Shown here piece after piece: positions 1 to 9,416 of a stretch of DNA of 64,000 nucleotides. The DNA lies in NCBI RefSeq assembly GCF_003114855.1, contig NZ_BFBB01000008.1, forward strand, positions 496,001 through 560,000, read 5' to 3'. The notes under the pieces are model-generated. The model did no database searches. It saw only the letters and a program-made list of their open reading frames with translations, and was not told where the DNA came from. This DNA comes from Leptospira ryugenii (GTDB lineage Bacteria > Spirochaetota > Leptospiria > Leptospirales > Leptospiraceae). Each line of letters starts with the position of its first letter. The first letter of the stretch is position 1. The translations under genes were made by a program, and so were the position numbers.

Positions 1-1
1 T

Positions 2-979
2 GATTCATTGCATGAACTCAAAATTGCCTTCCAGCAAATAGATTCGAGTCGGTACACACCTCCTTGGCTAGTTGACCGACTCTTTCGCAATATCCTTGTT
101 GATTTGACGGGAAACACACATAGGACTGAGATCTCTATAGACAAATTGTATGATCCAGGTTCATATACAGGGCGTTTGGGTCTGATTGAAATGAGAGCTT
201 TTGAGATGGCACCTCATTACCAAATGAATGCGGTACAGAATGCATTTATGATGGCAATCATTTGCAAATTTTGGGAATCACCTTATTACGGTTTGCCTGT
301 CAATTGGTCTACGGAGCTTCATGATCGATATATGTTACCTTACTTTGTCTATCGAGACTTTAAAGAAGTACTACGTGATCTACAAAATAGTGGATTTAAA
401 TTTTTAGAGAAGGACTTTGACCCGTTCTTCGAATTTAGATTTCCTCAATATGGAATTACTTATTTAGATGGAATGGAAATTGAATTGCGAATGGCTCTCG
501 AACCCTGGAATGTGTTAGGTGAAGAGAATACTGCGCAAGGCACTGCTCGAGGTGTAGATTCAGCGGTCGAAAGATTACAAGTAAAAATCACAGGATTTCA
601 TCCAGATAGGTATGCACTTAGCTGCAACGGATATGAGGTACCACTCCAGCCGACGGGTACCTTAAACGAATATGTTGCAGGAGTTCGATTTAAAGCATGG
701 ACTCCAGTATTCACACTTCATCCACATCTACCAGCACAACAATCCCTTGTGTTTGACGTATATGATAAATGGAATGACCGATCCTTGGGCGGCTGCACCT
801 ACCATGTCTCTCACCCGGGTGGATTAGCATACGGAGTTTTCCCAGTCAATTCTTATGAAGCCGAATCAAGAAGGATCTCACGTTTCTGGACGCATGGCCA
901 TCGAATCGGAAAAACCCTTCCTCCATTGAGAATTGAAAATAAAAGTTTCCCTTCTACCTTAGACTTGAGAATGGTATAA
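2..979 (+). CDS. DUF2126 family protein, C-terminal part (5' end outside window)
   Basis: The reading frame is already open at the left edge (codons for D-S precede the first in-frame TTG), so this is the C-terminal ~326 residues of a larger protein. The sequence resembles the C-terminal region of DUF2126 proteins, which usually exceed 1000 residues and carry an N-terminal transglutaminase-like domain. Motifs such as AFQQIDSSRYTPPWLVDR and the YDPGSYTGRLGLIEMRAFEM stretch fit that family. It lies 10 bases upstream of a circularly permuted ATP-grasp/alpha-E gene, followed by a transglutaminase; this is the standard neighbourhood of the family, predicted from comparative genomics to act in peptide or amide bond chemistry. 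Biochemical function is unproven. Family assignment is fairly sure; the N-terminal domain cannot be seen. Confidence 0.8.
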   Translation, partial: DSLHELKIAFQQIDSSRYTPPWLVDRLFRNILVDLTGNTHRTEISIDKLYDPGSYTGRLGLIEMRAFEMAPHYQMNAVQNAFMMAIICKFWESPYYGLPVNWSTELHDRYMLPYFVYRDFKEVLRDLQNSGFKFLEKDFDPFFEFRFPQYGITYLDGMEIELRMALEPWNVLGEENTAQGTARGVDSAVERLQVKITGFHPDRYALSCNGYEVPLQPTGTLNEYVAGVRFKAWTPVFTLHPHLPAQQSLVFDVYDKWNDRSLGGCTYHVSHPGGLAYGVFPVNSYEAESRRISRFWTHGHRIGKTLPPLRIENKSFPSTLDLRMV

Positions 980-989
980 TCTAGGCTTT

Positions 990-3527
990 GTGATGATGAC
1001 CCAAGATCCATATGTACTCACGGCAAACTATCGGCCTTTATCAGGTGTATACGATGAGTTGATGGATGAAGATGGAAATGTTCGGAAGAAGTACAAATTT
1101 CTTGTTAAGTCTTTCCAGGAGCTGGGTCCTGCTGAGCTGATCAATAGAAGAAGGGATGCTGACCGTATCTTGAGAGAGAACGGCGTCACTTATAACATCT
1201 ATCAATCGGACCTCCCGGAAGCAAAAGAGAGACCATGGAATTTAGATCTTTTCCCTCTCATTATGGAAAGTGAAGAGTGGCGAGTTTTAGAGAGAGGACT
1301 GAACCAGAGAGCAGATCTTCTAGATAGTTTACTCAGAGATCTTTATTCTAAACGAAGAGTCTTATACGAAAAAAAAATTCCCTCCGAGCTTATCTATAAT
1401 TCAGCATCATTTATACGAGCTTGTGAAGGAATGTATGATTCCAATCACTTTTTAGCAAAAAATCCAGCGCTTTTATTCTTTGTTTGCGACATCATTAGGG
1501 CAGCAAATGGCAACTTTTATGTGTTAAATGATAGAGTGCAAGCTCCTTCGGGTTCTGGCTATTCATTGGAAAACAGAATCGTTCTCTCTCGCATCTTTCC
1601 TTCTATGTACCGCGATGCAATGGTGCATAGAGTAGCGATTTACTTTAGATCTCTACGTAAGGCTCTTACTCAACTATCTGGAATTTCAAATCGTGAACCA
1701 GTCATAGTATTACTTACTCCAGGTCCAAGCAATGAAACCTATTTTGAACATGCATATTTAGCATCGTACCTTGGTTATACGCTTGTCCAAGGAGAAGATC
1801 TTACCGTTAGAAAGAATAAAGTTTTCATGAAGACAGTTGAAGGCTTACAGCAAGTAGATCTTATCCTTCGTCGTGTTGATGATTTGTACATGGACCCTTT
1901 GGAACTTAAAGGGGATTCTCTTCTTGGTGTTCCTGGCTTGTTAGAAGCTGCGCGTTCAGGCAATGTAAAAATAGGAAATCCTATTGGATCTGCTTATCTC
2001 GAAAATAGGGCCTTGCTACCATTTTATTCAGAACTATGTAAGTTCTATTTAGGTGAGGATTTGATTCTACCTATGGCAAATACGTATTGGTTGGGCAATG
2101 GCGAACACAATGAGATTGTTCTCTCAGCACCAGAAAAATATGTTTTTAAAACTGTCTCAAGAGATGATGAAATGGAACCTGTCACCTTTTTAGAATTAAG
2201 TGGTGAAAGAAAGGATCATTTCCTTAAGCTATTAAAAATAAATCCTAAACGTTTCATTGCCCAAGAAGTCATTGAGTCAGCAACGGTGCCTTTTTTAACA
2301 GACAATGGATTTAGACCTGGAAGAGCTATCATCCGTACCTTTGTCACTTCTTCTGGAAGTGGTTACCAAACTATGGCAGGTGGATTGGTTCGAGTATCCC
2401 CAAGTTTAGATGATTTTTTTGTCACAAGCCAGAGAGGGGCATGGAGTAAAGATCTCTGGATCCTTGCTTCGGAAGCACAAAAAGAGGAAACATTACTAGC
2501 TCCAAAAACAGAAAATATATCCATTTCGCGTCATAGCTCCGGCGTCCCAAGCAGAGTGGCTGACAATCTGTTCTGGCTTGCCAGATATATGGAAAGATCA
2601 GAGAACCAAGCCAGGATTTTCAGAGAAGCTACATTTAAGTTCTTACAGATTGAAGATAATTTTGAAAAAGCGGCAATACGCGATATCCTCAAATTAGTAA
2701 CACATGTTACAAATTCCTATCCTGGCTTTCTTGGAGATGACGCAGAAGAGCTTTTTAGTTTCCCTTTGAATGAGCTGAAGCGACTTGCAGTTGACCGAAA
2801 TTTAGTGGGTAGCCTTGCCTTTAATTTACGAAGTCTTGTCGTAGCTTCAAAATCTGTCCGAGACAGGCTCTCGGAAGATATGAAAAAAAATATGCTCAAT
2901 ATTGAAGACCACCAGAATTTGAATTTCGATTCCTATGATGGCCTGATTGATTTTCTGCACAAAATCATTTTGAATTTATCTTCATTAACAGGACTTTCTT
3001 TTGAAAATATGAGCCGAGAGGCAGGCTGGTATTTCTTAGAACTCGGACGAAGACTTGAGCGATCGATAGGTTTAATCTTTGTCTTACAGGGATTGATACG
3101 ATGGGATTCCTTACAAAACAAAAGCTCATTCGAAAATTTATTAAACATAAATGATATACGTATAACTTACAATAGGCGGTATAGGGGCAGGATTGACCAA
3201 GAATCTGTATTGGATATCCTTCTATTCGATATCACCAATCCACGTTCGCTTGGATACCAATTAGAAAGAATTCGTGAGAACATTGCACATTTGCCTGGCA
3301 AAGAGATGAATATCACATACCCTGAGGATAGAGCAACTCTACTTCTTTACACAAAATTCAAGATGAAAGATATCAATGTATTATTTTCGGATCCAGAGCC
3401 AAACAAAGCTATTATGGCTTGGTTAGATGATCTTCATGAGCACTTGAGAAGCCTTTCCGAATCAATATCACTTCGTTACTTTAATTATGCGGAAGAGCAG
3501 ACTCGCATTGGTGATGGCAATGGCTGA
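990..3527 (+). CDS. Circularly permuted ATP-grasp and alpha-E domain protein
   Basis: 845 residues. The N-terminal ~500 residues match the circularly permuted ATP-grasp family (DUF404/DUF407): it begins with Y-R-P-L-S-G-V-Y-D-E-L and contains RRVDDLYMDPLEL and GNPIGSAYLENRALLPF. From about residue 513 (RHSSGVPSRVADNLFWLARY) it is an alpha-E domain (DUF403), a helical domain often fused to or next to this ATP-grasp. ATP-grasp enzymes join a carboxylate to an amine or thiol through an acyl phosphate; the substrate here is unknown. Start codons GTG 990, ATG 993 and ATG 996 are adjacent, with no clear ribosome binding site to choose between them. The 3' end overlaps the transglutaminase start, indicating translational coupling. 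Confidence 0.88.
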   Translation: MMMTQDPYVLTANYRPLSGVYDELMDEDGNVRKKYKFLVKSFQELGPAELINRRRDADRILRENGVTYNIYQSDLPEAKERPWNLDLFPLIMESEEWRVLERGLNQRADLLDSLLRDLYSKRRVLYEKKIPSELIYNSASFIRACEGMYDSNHFLAKNPALLFFVCDIIRAANGNFYVLNDRVQAPSGSGYSLENRIVLSRIFPSMYRDAMVHRVAIYFRSLRKALTQLSGISNREPVIVLLTPGPSNETYFEHAYLASYLGYTLVQGEDLTVRKNKVFMKTVEGLQQVDLILRRVDDLYMDPLELKGDSLLGVPGLLEAARSGNVKIGNPIGSAYLENRALLPFYSELCKFYLGEDLILPMANTYWLGNGEHNEIVLSAPEKYVFKTVSRDDEMEPVTFLELSGERKDHFLKLLKINPKRFIAQEVIESATVPFLTDNGFRPGRAIIRTFVTSSGSGYQTMAGGLVRVSPSLDDFFVTSQRGAWSKDLWILASEAQKEETLLAPKTENISISRHSSGVPSRVADNLFWLARYMERSENQARIFREATFKFLQIEDNFEKAAIRDILKLVTHVTNSYPGFLGDDAEELFSFPLNELKRLAVDRNLVGSLAFNLRSLVVASKSVRDRLSEDMKKNMLNIEDHQNLNFDSYDGLIDFLHKIILNLSSLTGLSFENMSREAGWYFLELGRRLERSIGLIFVLQGLIRWDSLQNKSSFENLLNINDIRITYNRRYRGRIDQESVLDILLFDITNPRSLGYQLERIRENIAHLPGKEMNITYPEDRATLLLYTKFKMKDINVLFSDPEPNKAIMAWLDDLHEHLRSLSESISLRYFNYAEEQTRIGDGNG

Positions 3528-4413
3528 ATATAAAGTGCTGCATAAAACAAAGTACTTCTATGAAGACTATGTTGCTTATTGTCATAACATGGCGCATATG
3601 TACCCTCTAACTTCAAGACATCAGGAATGTTTTAGGACACATATTACGGTTTTGCCGAAACCAGTTGTTTCTTCATTTCGACGAGACTATTTTGGAAATC
3701 AGGTGTTCTTATTTTCTGTAGAAGATCCGCATAAAACATTAGAAGTGACCGTTGAATCTACTATTCGGACCCATTCCCAAGAAGTTGGTTATGATCTCTC
3801 TCGATCTCGTCCATGGAATGAGATCAAAGGTTTGATAGCAGAGTCGTTTTTGGAACAGGATATCAATGCTCAAGAGTATTTGTTTCCTTCTCCGTTCATT
3901 TATATTAGAGATGGTTTTGCTGACTTTGCGAAAATTCATTTTACAAAAGGTAAGCCTGTTTTCCAAGCCTGTTTAGATTTCATCCAAGATATGTATAAAA
4001 CATTCAAATACGATGCAAAGGCTACAACCATCAATACTCCCATAGAACAAGTTTTGCAGGAGAGAAAGGGAGTTTGTCAAGACTTTAGCCACCTAGCAAT
4101 TGCCTGTTTGCGTAGTATTGGAGTTCCCGCCAGGTACGTGAGTGGGTATTTGGAAACACAGCCACCTCCAGGCCAACAAAAACTGCGGGGAACCGATGCC
4201 TCGCATGCTTGGGTATCTGTCTATTGTCCCGACTTGGGTTGGTTAGACTTTGATCCGACAAATGGGAAAATGATTACAGACGAATACGTCATTACAGCAA
4301 TTGGAAGGGATTATTCCGACGTTTCTCCACTCAAAGGTATCATCTTCGGCGGGGGAAAACATAAACTCATTGTTGAAGTTGATGTATTTCGAGAGGAAAT
4401 CAACGAACAATAA
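3520..4413 (+). CDS. Transglutaminase-like cysteine protease family protein
   Basis: About 297 residues when started at ATG 3520 (MAEYKVLHKTKYFYED, the usual N-terminus of this family); ATG 3514 and a longer in-frame start at 3487 are alternatives. An N-terminal beta domain is followed by the transglutaminase core. The catalytic triad is visible: Cys in GVCQDFSHLA, His in DASHAWVSVY and Asp in LDFDPTNG. It overlaps the preceding gene by 8 bases and closes the three-gene cluster. Such proteins may act as amidases or peptidases or crosslink a peptide made by the ATP-grasp partner; that is inference. No signal peptide, so likely cytoplasmic. Confidence 0.87.
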   Translation: MAEYKVLHKTKYFYEDYVAYCHNMAHMYPLTSRHQECFRTHITVLPKPVVSSFRRDYFGNQVFLFSVEDPHKTLEVTVESTIRTHSQEVGYDLSRSRPWNEIKGLIAESFLEQDINAQEYLFPSPFIYIRDGFADFAKIHFTKGKPVFQACLDFIQDMYKTFKYDAKATTINTPIEQVLQERKGVCQDFSHLAIACLRSIGVPARYVSGYLETQPPPGQQKLRGTDASHAWVSVYCPDLGWLDFDPTNGKMITDEYVITAIGRDYSDVSPLKGIIFGGGKHKLIVEVDVFREEINEQ

Positions 4414-4416
4414 AAT

Positions 4417-4776
4417 TCAGCCGAAAGTAGATTTCCATTCCTCTTCTTTAAATCCCACAAGTATGGTGTCGCCAGAAATTACAAATGGTCTTTTGACCAA
4501 ATTCCCATGTTTCGAAAGCGCAGAAAGGGCTTGGTCTGGCGATAGAGTATCCAATTTTTCTTTCCAATTGCCTTCTCGGTAGTCTACGCCAGAGGTGTTG
4601 AATAGTTTTTTTAGGTCTCCGATTTTCTTTAGGGCTAGTTTCAATTCCGTCAAACTTGGCGGAGTTTCACGAATCGGTAAGGATTCGAAATCAATTTGAT
4701 TTTGTTTTAAAAATTGCAGAGCTTTTTTGCAGGTTCCACATCCAGAGTATTGGTAGACTTTGGTTTTAGTTTTCAT
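4417..4776 (-). CDS. Spx/ArsC-like thioredoxin-fold protein
   Basis: About 119 residues from ATG 4776 (a TTG three codons upstream is also in frame). The N-terminal motif YQYSGCGTCKKALQFL carries CxxC, then R-E-T-P and the late KRPFVIS segment (R-P with preceding K), typical of the ArsC/Spx/YffB family. These proteins are either thiol-dependent reductases or, in Firmicutes, RNA polymerase-binding regulators; which role applies cannot be told from sequence. It is convergent with the transglutaminase gene (3-base gap) and divergent from murB, whose longest reading frame would overlap its 5' end. Confidence 0.82.
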   Translation of the reverse strand: MKTKTKVYQYSGCGTCKKALQFLKQNQIDFESLPIRETPPSLTELKLALKKIGDLKKLFNTSGVDYREGNWKEKLDTLSPDQALSALSKHGNLVKRPFVISGDTILVGFKEEEWKSTFG

Positions 4777-4819
4777 TTCTTCCAAAATTTTTACTTACGA
4801 AACAAACAAAACCATTTTA

Positions 4820-5896
4820 TTGGAATCTGTGCCGATCCAGGAAAACATTCCGCTCTTTCCATTCACCACATTAAAACTTGGAGGATCTGCGCGTTATTTC
4901 CTCTCCTGCAAGACACAAAGCGATGTACACATCGGACTAGATTTTGCAAAGGAGAAGGGGATTCCCTTTTGGATTTTGGGGGGAGGGTCCAATACCATCA
5001 TTCCTGATGATGGATACCAAGGTCTGATCATCAAAATCGATACCAAGGGTATCCAAGAAAGGGAACTGGGGGACTTCGTACAGATCTCGGTCGAGGCAGG
5101 AATGTCCTGGGATCAATTTGTTGAACAGACCATAAAACAAGGATTAACTGGTATAGAATGTTTATCTGGAATTCCTGGCACTGTCGGTGCATCACCCATT
5201 CAAAATATAGGTGCCTATGGACAAGAAGTTTCCAATACAATAGAATCTGTTACCGCATTGGGTCCCGATAGAAAAATATATGAATTCTCCCGAGAAGAGT
5301 GTGGCTTTTCCTACCGCAACAGCGCCTTTAAATCTGGTGCTTTTCAAAAGTTTATCGTATTGAGTGTACATTTTTTACTCTCAAAGGTGGAACCAATTTG
5401 CGTGAAGTACCCAGAAGTGGAAAATGCATGGAGCGCTCGAAAGAAGGAAAGACCAGTAACTCAATCTAGATTGGAAGACTTAGAAGAGTTTAGAAATCTA
5501 ATCCTTAGCCTAAGAAAGGCCAAATCTATGGTCCTTGATCCTTCAGATCCGAACACAATGTCTGTGGGATCCTATTTTACCAATCCTATTTTGAGTCCAG
5601 AGTCTTTGGAAAGATTAATGAATAGATTCCAAGAATTGAATCTAAATCCTCCAAACCTTTTTAAAGACGCGGATGGGTATACAAAAATCTCCGCCGCATG
5701 GCTCCTAGAACAAAGTGGAATCACAAAAGGTCTAAGCTATAAATCGGTAGGAGTCTCCACGAAACATTGTTTAGCTTTGGTCAATAGAGGAGGGACTACT
5801 CGAGAGCTCTTGGAACTAGAAGAGATTGTGCGCATGCAAGTTCAGACCAAATTTGGAATTCGTCTTGAACGTGAACCGGTCCTCCTAAAGAGCTAA
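4820..5896 (+). CDS. murB: UDP-N-acetylenolpyruvoylglucosamine reductase
   Basis: Flavoenzyme that reduces UDP-GlcNAc-enolpyruvate to UDP-MurNAc in cytoplasmic peptidoglycan precursor synthesis. FAD-binding features are clear: T-T-L-K-L-G-G-S-A-R-Y near the N-terminus, LGGGSNTI, GIECLSGIPGTVGASPIQNIGAYGQE, then GCGFSYRNSAFK, the proton-donor segment SVGSYFTNP, WLLEQSG and the terminal EREPVLL. The start is uncertain: TTG 4820 or GTG 4829 place the N-terminus where the family normally begins, while ATG 4760 would overlap the divergent gene and add residues lacking homology. Length of about 358 residues is normal. It stands just upstream of mltG, another cell-wall gene. Confidence 0.93.
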   Translation: MESVPIQENIPLFPFTTLKLGGSARYFLSCKTQSDVHIGLDFAKEKGIPFWILGGGSNTIIPDDGYQGLIIKIDTKGIQERELGDFVQISVEAGMSWDQFVEQTIKQGLTGIECLSGIPGTVGASPIQNIGAYGQEVSNTIESVTALGPDRKIYEFSREECGFSYRNSAFKSGAFQKFIVLSVHFLLSKVEPICVKYPEVENAWSARKKERPVTQSRLEDLEEFRNLILSLRKAKSMVLDPSDPNTMSVGSYFTNPILSPESLERLMNRFQELNLNPPNLFKDADGYTKISAAWLLEQSGITKGLSYKSVGVSTKHCLALVNRGGTTRELLELEEIVRMQVQTKFGIRLEREPVLLKS

Positions 5897-5947
5897 AAAT
5901 ATATTGAGGGAAAGCAAAGCAGATTCCAAGATGTTAGATGTAACCAT

Positions 5948-6973
5948 ATGTTGAAGATTAATTTCAAAAAATTAGCATTCATTGCAATGCTTTCGATTCT
6001 CTTTCTCTCTTCCTTAGCTATCACAGCATTCTATATCATCGATGAGAGAAAGGGTGGCGCAGTCGGTGATGGACAAAATACATATGAACTCATCATTGAA
6101 CCTGGGCAACCTTCTTCCGCTATTGTAAAAGACCTTCAAACCGCAGGGATGATCAAATCAACAGTCTATTTCAATTACCTTATCAAATTTACGAGAGCTG
6201 GAAATAAGATCAAACAAGGTGTTTACGAGATCAACGATGGCATGAGTTCGAGAAAGATCCTTGATTTGATCGTCTCTGGCAAGGTGAAATTAGTCACCTT
6301 TACTGTACCAGAAGGATACAACAACCGTCAGATAGCAGATCTCCTCATCACTAAAAAATTAGTTAAATCAAGAGATGAATTTTTAGCTGCTGCTTCATTG
6401 AAGGCTTTGTTGGACAAATATAAAATTCCATCTAACACAACCGAAGGTTATCTTTTTCCAGAAACATACTCTGTTCCTTTGAACTACCCGGCTGATCGCA
6501 TTGTTGATATGATGATCAAACGATTTCTAAAAAAATTGGAAACAATTCCGGAAGCGAAAGGTATCTCTCCTGCCGATTTACATGCAAAAGTTGTCTTAGC
6601 ATCGATAGTGGAAAGGGAGGCGGTTCGAAAAGAAGAGCGACCTATGATGGCAGGTGTCTTTCTCACTCGAATCGAAAAAAACATCAATCTTGAATCTTGC
6701 GCGACTATTCAGTATTTATTTGACAAACCCAAAAAAAGACTCTTTGAAACTGATCTCAAGATCATTTCACCTTACAATACCTATATGAATAGTGGATGGC
6801 CACCAGGTCCAATCTCGAATCCAGGTTTGCCTGCTCTGGTTGCTGCTTTCAAACCTGAAAAGTCAGATAAATTATTTTTCTTATTAAAACCGGATGGATC
6901 TCATCATTTTTCTGCTACCTTTAAAGAGCACTTAGAAGCAAAGAAAAAATACATCGATGTTCTCTACCAATAA
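5948..6973 (+). CDS. mltG: Endolytic murein transglycosylase MltG
   Basis: 341 residues with an N-terminal membrane anchor (about residues 10-31) and a periplasmic YceG/MltG domain. A LysM-like segment (ELIIEPGQPSSAIVKDLQ) precedes the catalytic domain. The catalytic Glu is E222 in ASIVEREA, matching the conserved IVE motif, and the downstream N-T-Y and GWPPGPISNPG signature is intact. MltG cuts nascent glycan strands and helps set glycan length. ATG start at 5948; its stop overlaps the next small gene by one base (TAATG). Confidence 0.94.
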   Translation: MLKINFKKLAFIAMLSILFLSSLAITAFYIIDERKGGAVGDGQNTYELIIEPGQPSSAIVKDLQTAGMIKSTVYFNYLIKFTRAGNKIKQGVYEINDGMSSRKILDLIVSGKVKLVTFTVPEGYNNRQIADLLITKKLVKSRDEFLAAASLKALLDKYKIPSNTTEGYLFPETYSVPLNYPADRIVDMMIKRFLKKLETIPEAKGISPADLHAKVVLASIVEREAVRKEERPMMAGVFLTRIEKNINLESCATIQYLFDKPKKRLFETDLKIISPYNTYMNSGWPPGPISNPGLPALVAAFKPEKSDKLFFLLKPDGSHHFSATFKEHLEAKKKYIDVLYQ

Positions 6974-7245
6974 TGAATGAAGATATCATCAATCTAAATG
7001 TAACCATTGGCTCAATTTCCAAAGAATTGTTGGATGTCCAAAAATCTTTGGAAGCTTACCGCGAAAAACAGGCAAATCAGGAGGCAGTGGATGATGCAGC
7101 CATTACATTTGTGGAAAAAGCTGAGCTCGTCATCGAAAAAGCGGAACGAGGTGAATTGGTGCTGACGGAGGACCAAGTCCGGCGGATCAAAAGCAACCTT
7201 GGAAAAATACTACAAAAGTTGAAAAAGACAAAATCTTCCGATTAG
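6973..7245 (+). CDS. Small coiled-coil protein, possible exonuclease VII small-subunit-like
   Basis: 90 residues, almost wholly helical and charged, with heptad-like spacing (SISKELLDVQKSLEAYREK, then VEKAELVIEKAERGELVL). No signal peptide, cysteine or membrane segment. Its ATG overlaps the mltG stop (TAATG), so the two are translationally coupled. I do not recognise a specific family; size and helical layout are reminiscent of XseB-type small proteins, but no signature residues support that. Real gene on grounds of coupling and codon pattern. Confidence 0.6.
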   Translation: MNEDIINLNVTIGSISKELLDVQKSLEAYREKQANQEAVDDAAITFVEKAELVIEKAERGELVLTEDQVRRIKSNLGKILQKLKKTKSSD

Positions 7246-7331
7246 GGTTTCACCAAACCTTCATACTTCTGTAATGCCATCGTAACATAGAAATGGCATC
7301 CTTACACTCGTCTGGAGGGAATTTTACACAT

Positions 7332-7347
7332 TTTCCCGCACGGGAAA
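7332..7347. promoter_or_regulatory. Perfect 16-base inverted repeat upstream of the lipoprotein gene
   Basis: TTTCCCG-CA-CGGGAAA is a perfect 7-base dyad with a two-base centre, 42 bases upstream of the ATG at 7390 and in otherwise AT-rich DNA. It could be an operator or the base of a 5' UTR hairpin. No run of T follows it, so it does not look like a terminator. Function is inference. Confidence 0.4.
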
Positions 7348-7389
7348 TCCCACCAGAAAACAAATTCGAGAAGATCGAAAGAGGATCAA

Positions 7390-9348
7390 ATGAAACATTT
7401 AATGAAGAAAGTTACAGTGATGGCAACAGTGATGCTTGTCTCTCTGAACTTAATCAACTGTCCAAAAGATAAAGATGATAATACAGGTTTGCTGTTGGCT
7501 GCTTTGCTATTTTTAAATCAACCTGAGTACACAGTGACTATTACTGGTATCCTTCATACTGGTTCCAATGGTGCTCCGGCCAATACGAGAATGCGAGATG
7601 GCTTGATTAAACTATCTGGCGGATCGGGAGCTCTTGTTGAAACGACAACAATCCAAGATGGTGCATCTTGTGCTACAAACGTTGCTAGTCATTATGCGAT
7701 CAACAATTGTGATTATTTAACATCAACATCTGGTAGTTGTAGCAGCAACTCGTCTCTAATAGCAAATACAAATGGCGAATTCACTATCAACTTTAGAATT
7801 AATCGTGCGGATGCAACTTTTGATATAGAAGTACTAAGAAGTAATCTTGCTTCGGTTTTAACAGCTACTACAAACAGTTGTTCTGCTACAGGTTCATCTA
7901 CGAGCTCACCTACAGCGTCCACACCAGTTCCCGACTTTTCTGCGGATGCCCTAACCAATTCCCAGGGACGGGGAACTCTTACAGTAAGAGTAAATGAATC
8001 AAATCTAACTTCAAAGGATCAAGTATCTGTGACAACAGATGGATTTGGTGTTCGAATCGACAAAGTTGTAATTGTAAAGAAAGGCACTTATAATTTAGAG
8101 AGTCCGACAGTAGGAGAACAAGTTTGTGATGGAAATCGACTCTCAGGAAGTCCAACAACAAAATCAGGTACGATATCTGCTAGTGAAACGTGGTCTGGAG
8201 GTATCTTACTTTCTGGAACAGTTAGCGTAAATAACGGTGCTGTTATCACAGTTGAACCTGGAACAGTTATCTTTGGTCAACGAGGATCTTCCCTATTCTT
8301 CACCGGAGGAGCTTCTCTTATTTCGAATGGATCTGCTGAGTCTCCGGTATGTTTTACTTCTGCTGCTACACCTGGTTCTCGATTTCCGGGAGATTGGGGT
8401 GGAATCGTCCTCGTAGGAAATGGTTTTAATTCCAGAAACTCCGCTGGACAAACGGAGGGAACAACTCCTGTTGCTTATCCTGGTAGTTCAAATAGCAATT
8501 CTCGATTACGTTATACGATCATCGAGTTCGCAGGAAACGAGGTAGCACCAGGTGATGAGTTGAATAACTTGTCAATGTATTCTGTGGACAATTCTGGTTC
8601 TGGAGCAGCTTTGCAATATGTTCAAACACACCGAGGTCTTGATGACAGCTTTGAATGGTGGGGCGGCACTATTAGCGGAAGCTACCTCGTTGCGACAGGT
8701 GGTTTAGATGATGACTTTGATGCTGATGAAGGATACGGAGTGAACTCTTCAGGAACTTCAACGGCAACGCTTACAAACTTGATTGCTCTTAAGTATCCTT
8801 CTGCATGCGGTGGATCTTTTTCAACTGATCCTCACTCCTTTGAAATGGATGGAACAAACTCCGGAACAGGAAGACAGACTTGTGTTGGGACCAATGGAGC
8901 GGATCCAACTGGAACAAGTTGTTTAAGTAATCCAACTGTTTCTAACTTTACTATCATAGGACAAAACCAAGTTGGTGGATCTGGTATGAGATTACGTGAG
9001 GGTATGCGCGGATCATTCTCTAATGGATTGATTTGGAATTTTGCAGGCCCGGCTGTTGAGTGCACGAACAACTCTGGCTTTCCAAACAGTGGAGTGACTA
9101 TGGCAAATACGGTTTACGCTGGCCAATCAGGCGCAGTAACAAATGCAGGAGCTGCGACTTGTAATAACGTGCAGGCAACTTTGACAGCCTTACCAATTAC
9201 AGCATTAGGAAACGTAGCAGATTCTGGTTGTGGATTCGGTGCAACGAAACCAGATTTTGCAGCAATTTCTGGAGCTCCTAACAGAGGTGCACAAAATTCT
9301 GATACTTCAAGATGGTGGAGTGGTTGGACTGTTTATCGAGCAAGATAA
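7390..9348 (+). CDS. Large surface-type lipoprotein with beta-rich repeats
   Basis: 652 residues. Signal peptide with spirochaetal lipobox LINC, lipidated Cys24. The mature part is rich in G, S, T and N and looks all-beta. The central segment (VEPGTVIFGQRGSSLFF, GDWGGIVLVGNGFNS, DDSFEWWGGTISGSYLVATGGLDDDFDADEGY) matches a family of exported proteins found in spirochaetes and Bacteroidetes that probably form a right-handed beta-helix. Several paired cysteines occur late in the protein. A ribosome binding site (AGAGGA) precedes the ATG. A strong terminator follows at 9376. A TonB-dependent receptor lies two genes downstream, so a role in capture or display of a ligand is possible but unproven. 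Confidence 0.8.
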   Translation: MKHLMKKVTVMATVMLVSLNLINCPKDKDDNTGLLLAALLFLNQPEYTVTITGILHTGSNGAPANTRMRDGLIKLSGGSGALVETTTIQDGASCATNVASHYAINNCDYLTSTSGSCSSNSSLIANTNGEFTINFRINRADATFDIEVLRSNLASVLTATTNSCSATGSSTSSPTASTPVPDFSADALTNSQGRGTLTVRVNESNLTSKDQVSVTTDGFGVRIDKVVIVKKGTYNLESPTVGEQVCDGNRLSGSPTTKSGTISASETWSGGILLSGTVSVNNGAVITVEPGTVIFGQRGSSLFFTGGASLISNGSAESPVCFTSAATPGSRFPGDWGGIVLVGNGFNSRNSAGQTEGTTPVAYPGSSNSNSRLRYTIIEFAGNEVAPGDELNNLSMYSVDNSGSGAALQYVQTHRGLDDSFEWWGGTISGSYLVATGGLDDDFDADEGYGVNSSGTSTATLTNLIALKYPSACGGSFSTDPHSFEMDGTNSGTGRQTCVGTNGADPTGTSCLSNPTVSNFTIIGQNQVGGSGMRLREGMRGSFSNGLIWNFAGPAVECTNNSGFPNSGVTMANTVYAGQSGAVTNAGAATCNNVQATLTALPITALGNVADSGCGFGATKPDFAAISGAPNRGAQNSDTSRWWSGWTVYRAR

Positions 9349-9375
9349 TCATTCAGTGACACATTAAAAGGTATG

Positions 9376-9405
9376 AAAAGCCTCGCATTTATGCGGGGCT
9401 TTTTT
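9376..9405 (+). terminator. Rho-independent terminator after the 652-residue lipoprotein gene
   Basis: Stem AAAGCCTCGCA / TGCGGGGCTTT with a TTTA loop, one G-T pair, followed by a run of T. It sits 27 bases after the stop codon at 9348 and separates this gene from the next. Confidence 0.85.
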
Positions 9406-9416
9406 AATTTATAGAA

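Noticed and set aside
4301..4582. Plus-strand frame across the transglutaminase end and Spx-like gene
   Set aside because: It is the shadow of two well-supported genes and has no recognisable protein pattern.
7246..7330. GGTTT-cacc-AAACC as a terminator of the mltG operon
   Set aside because: Short stem and no T-run follows; too weak to list.
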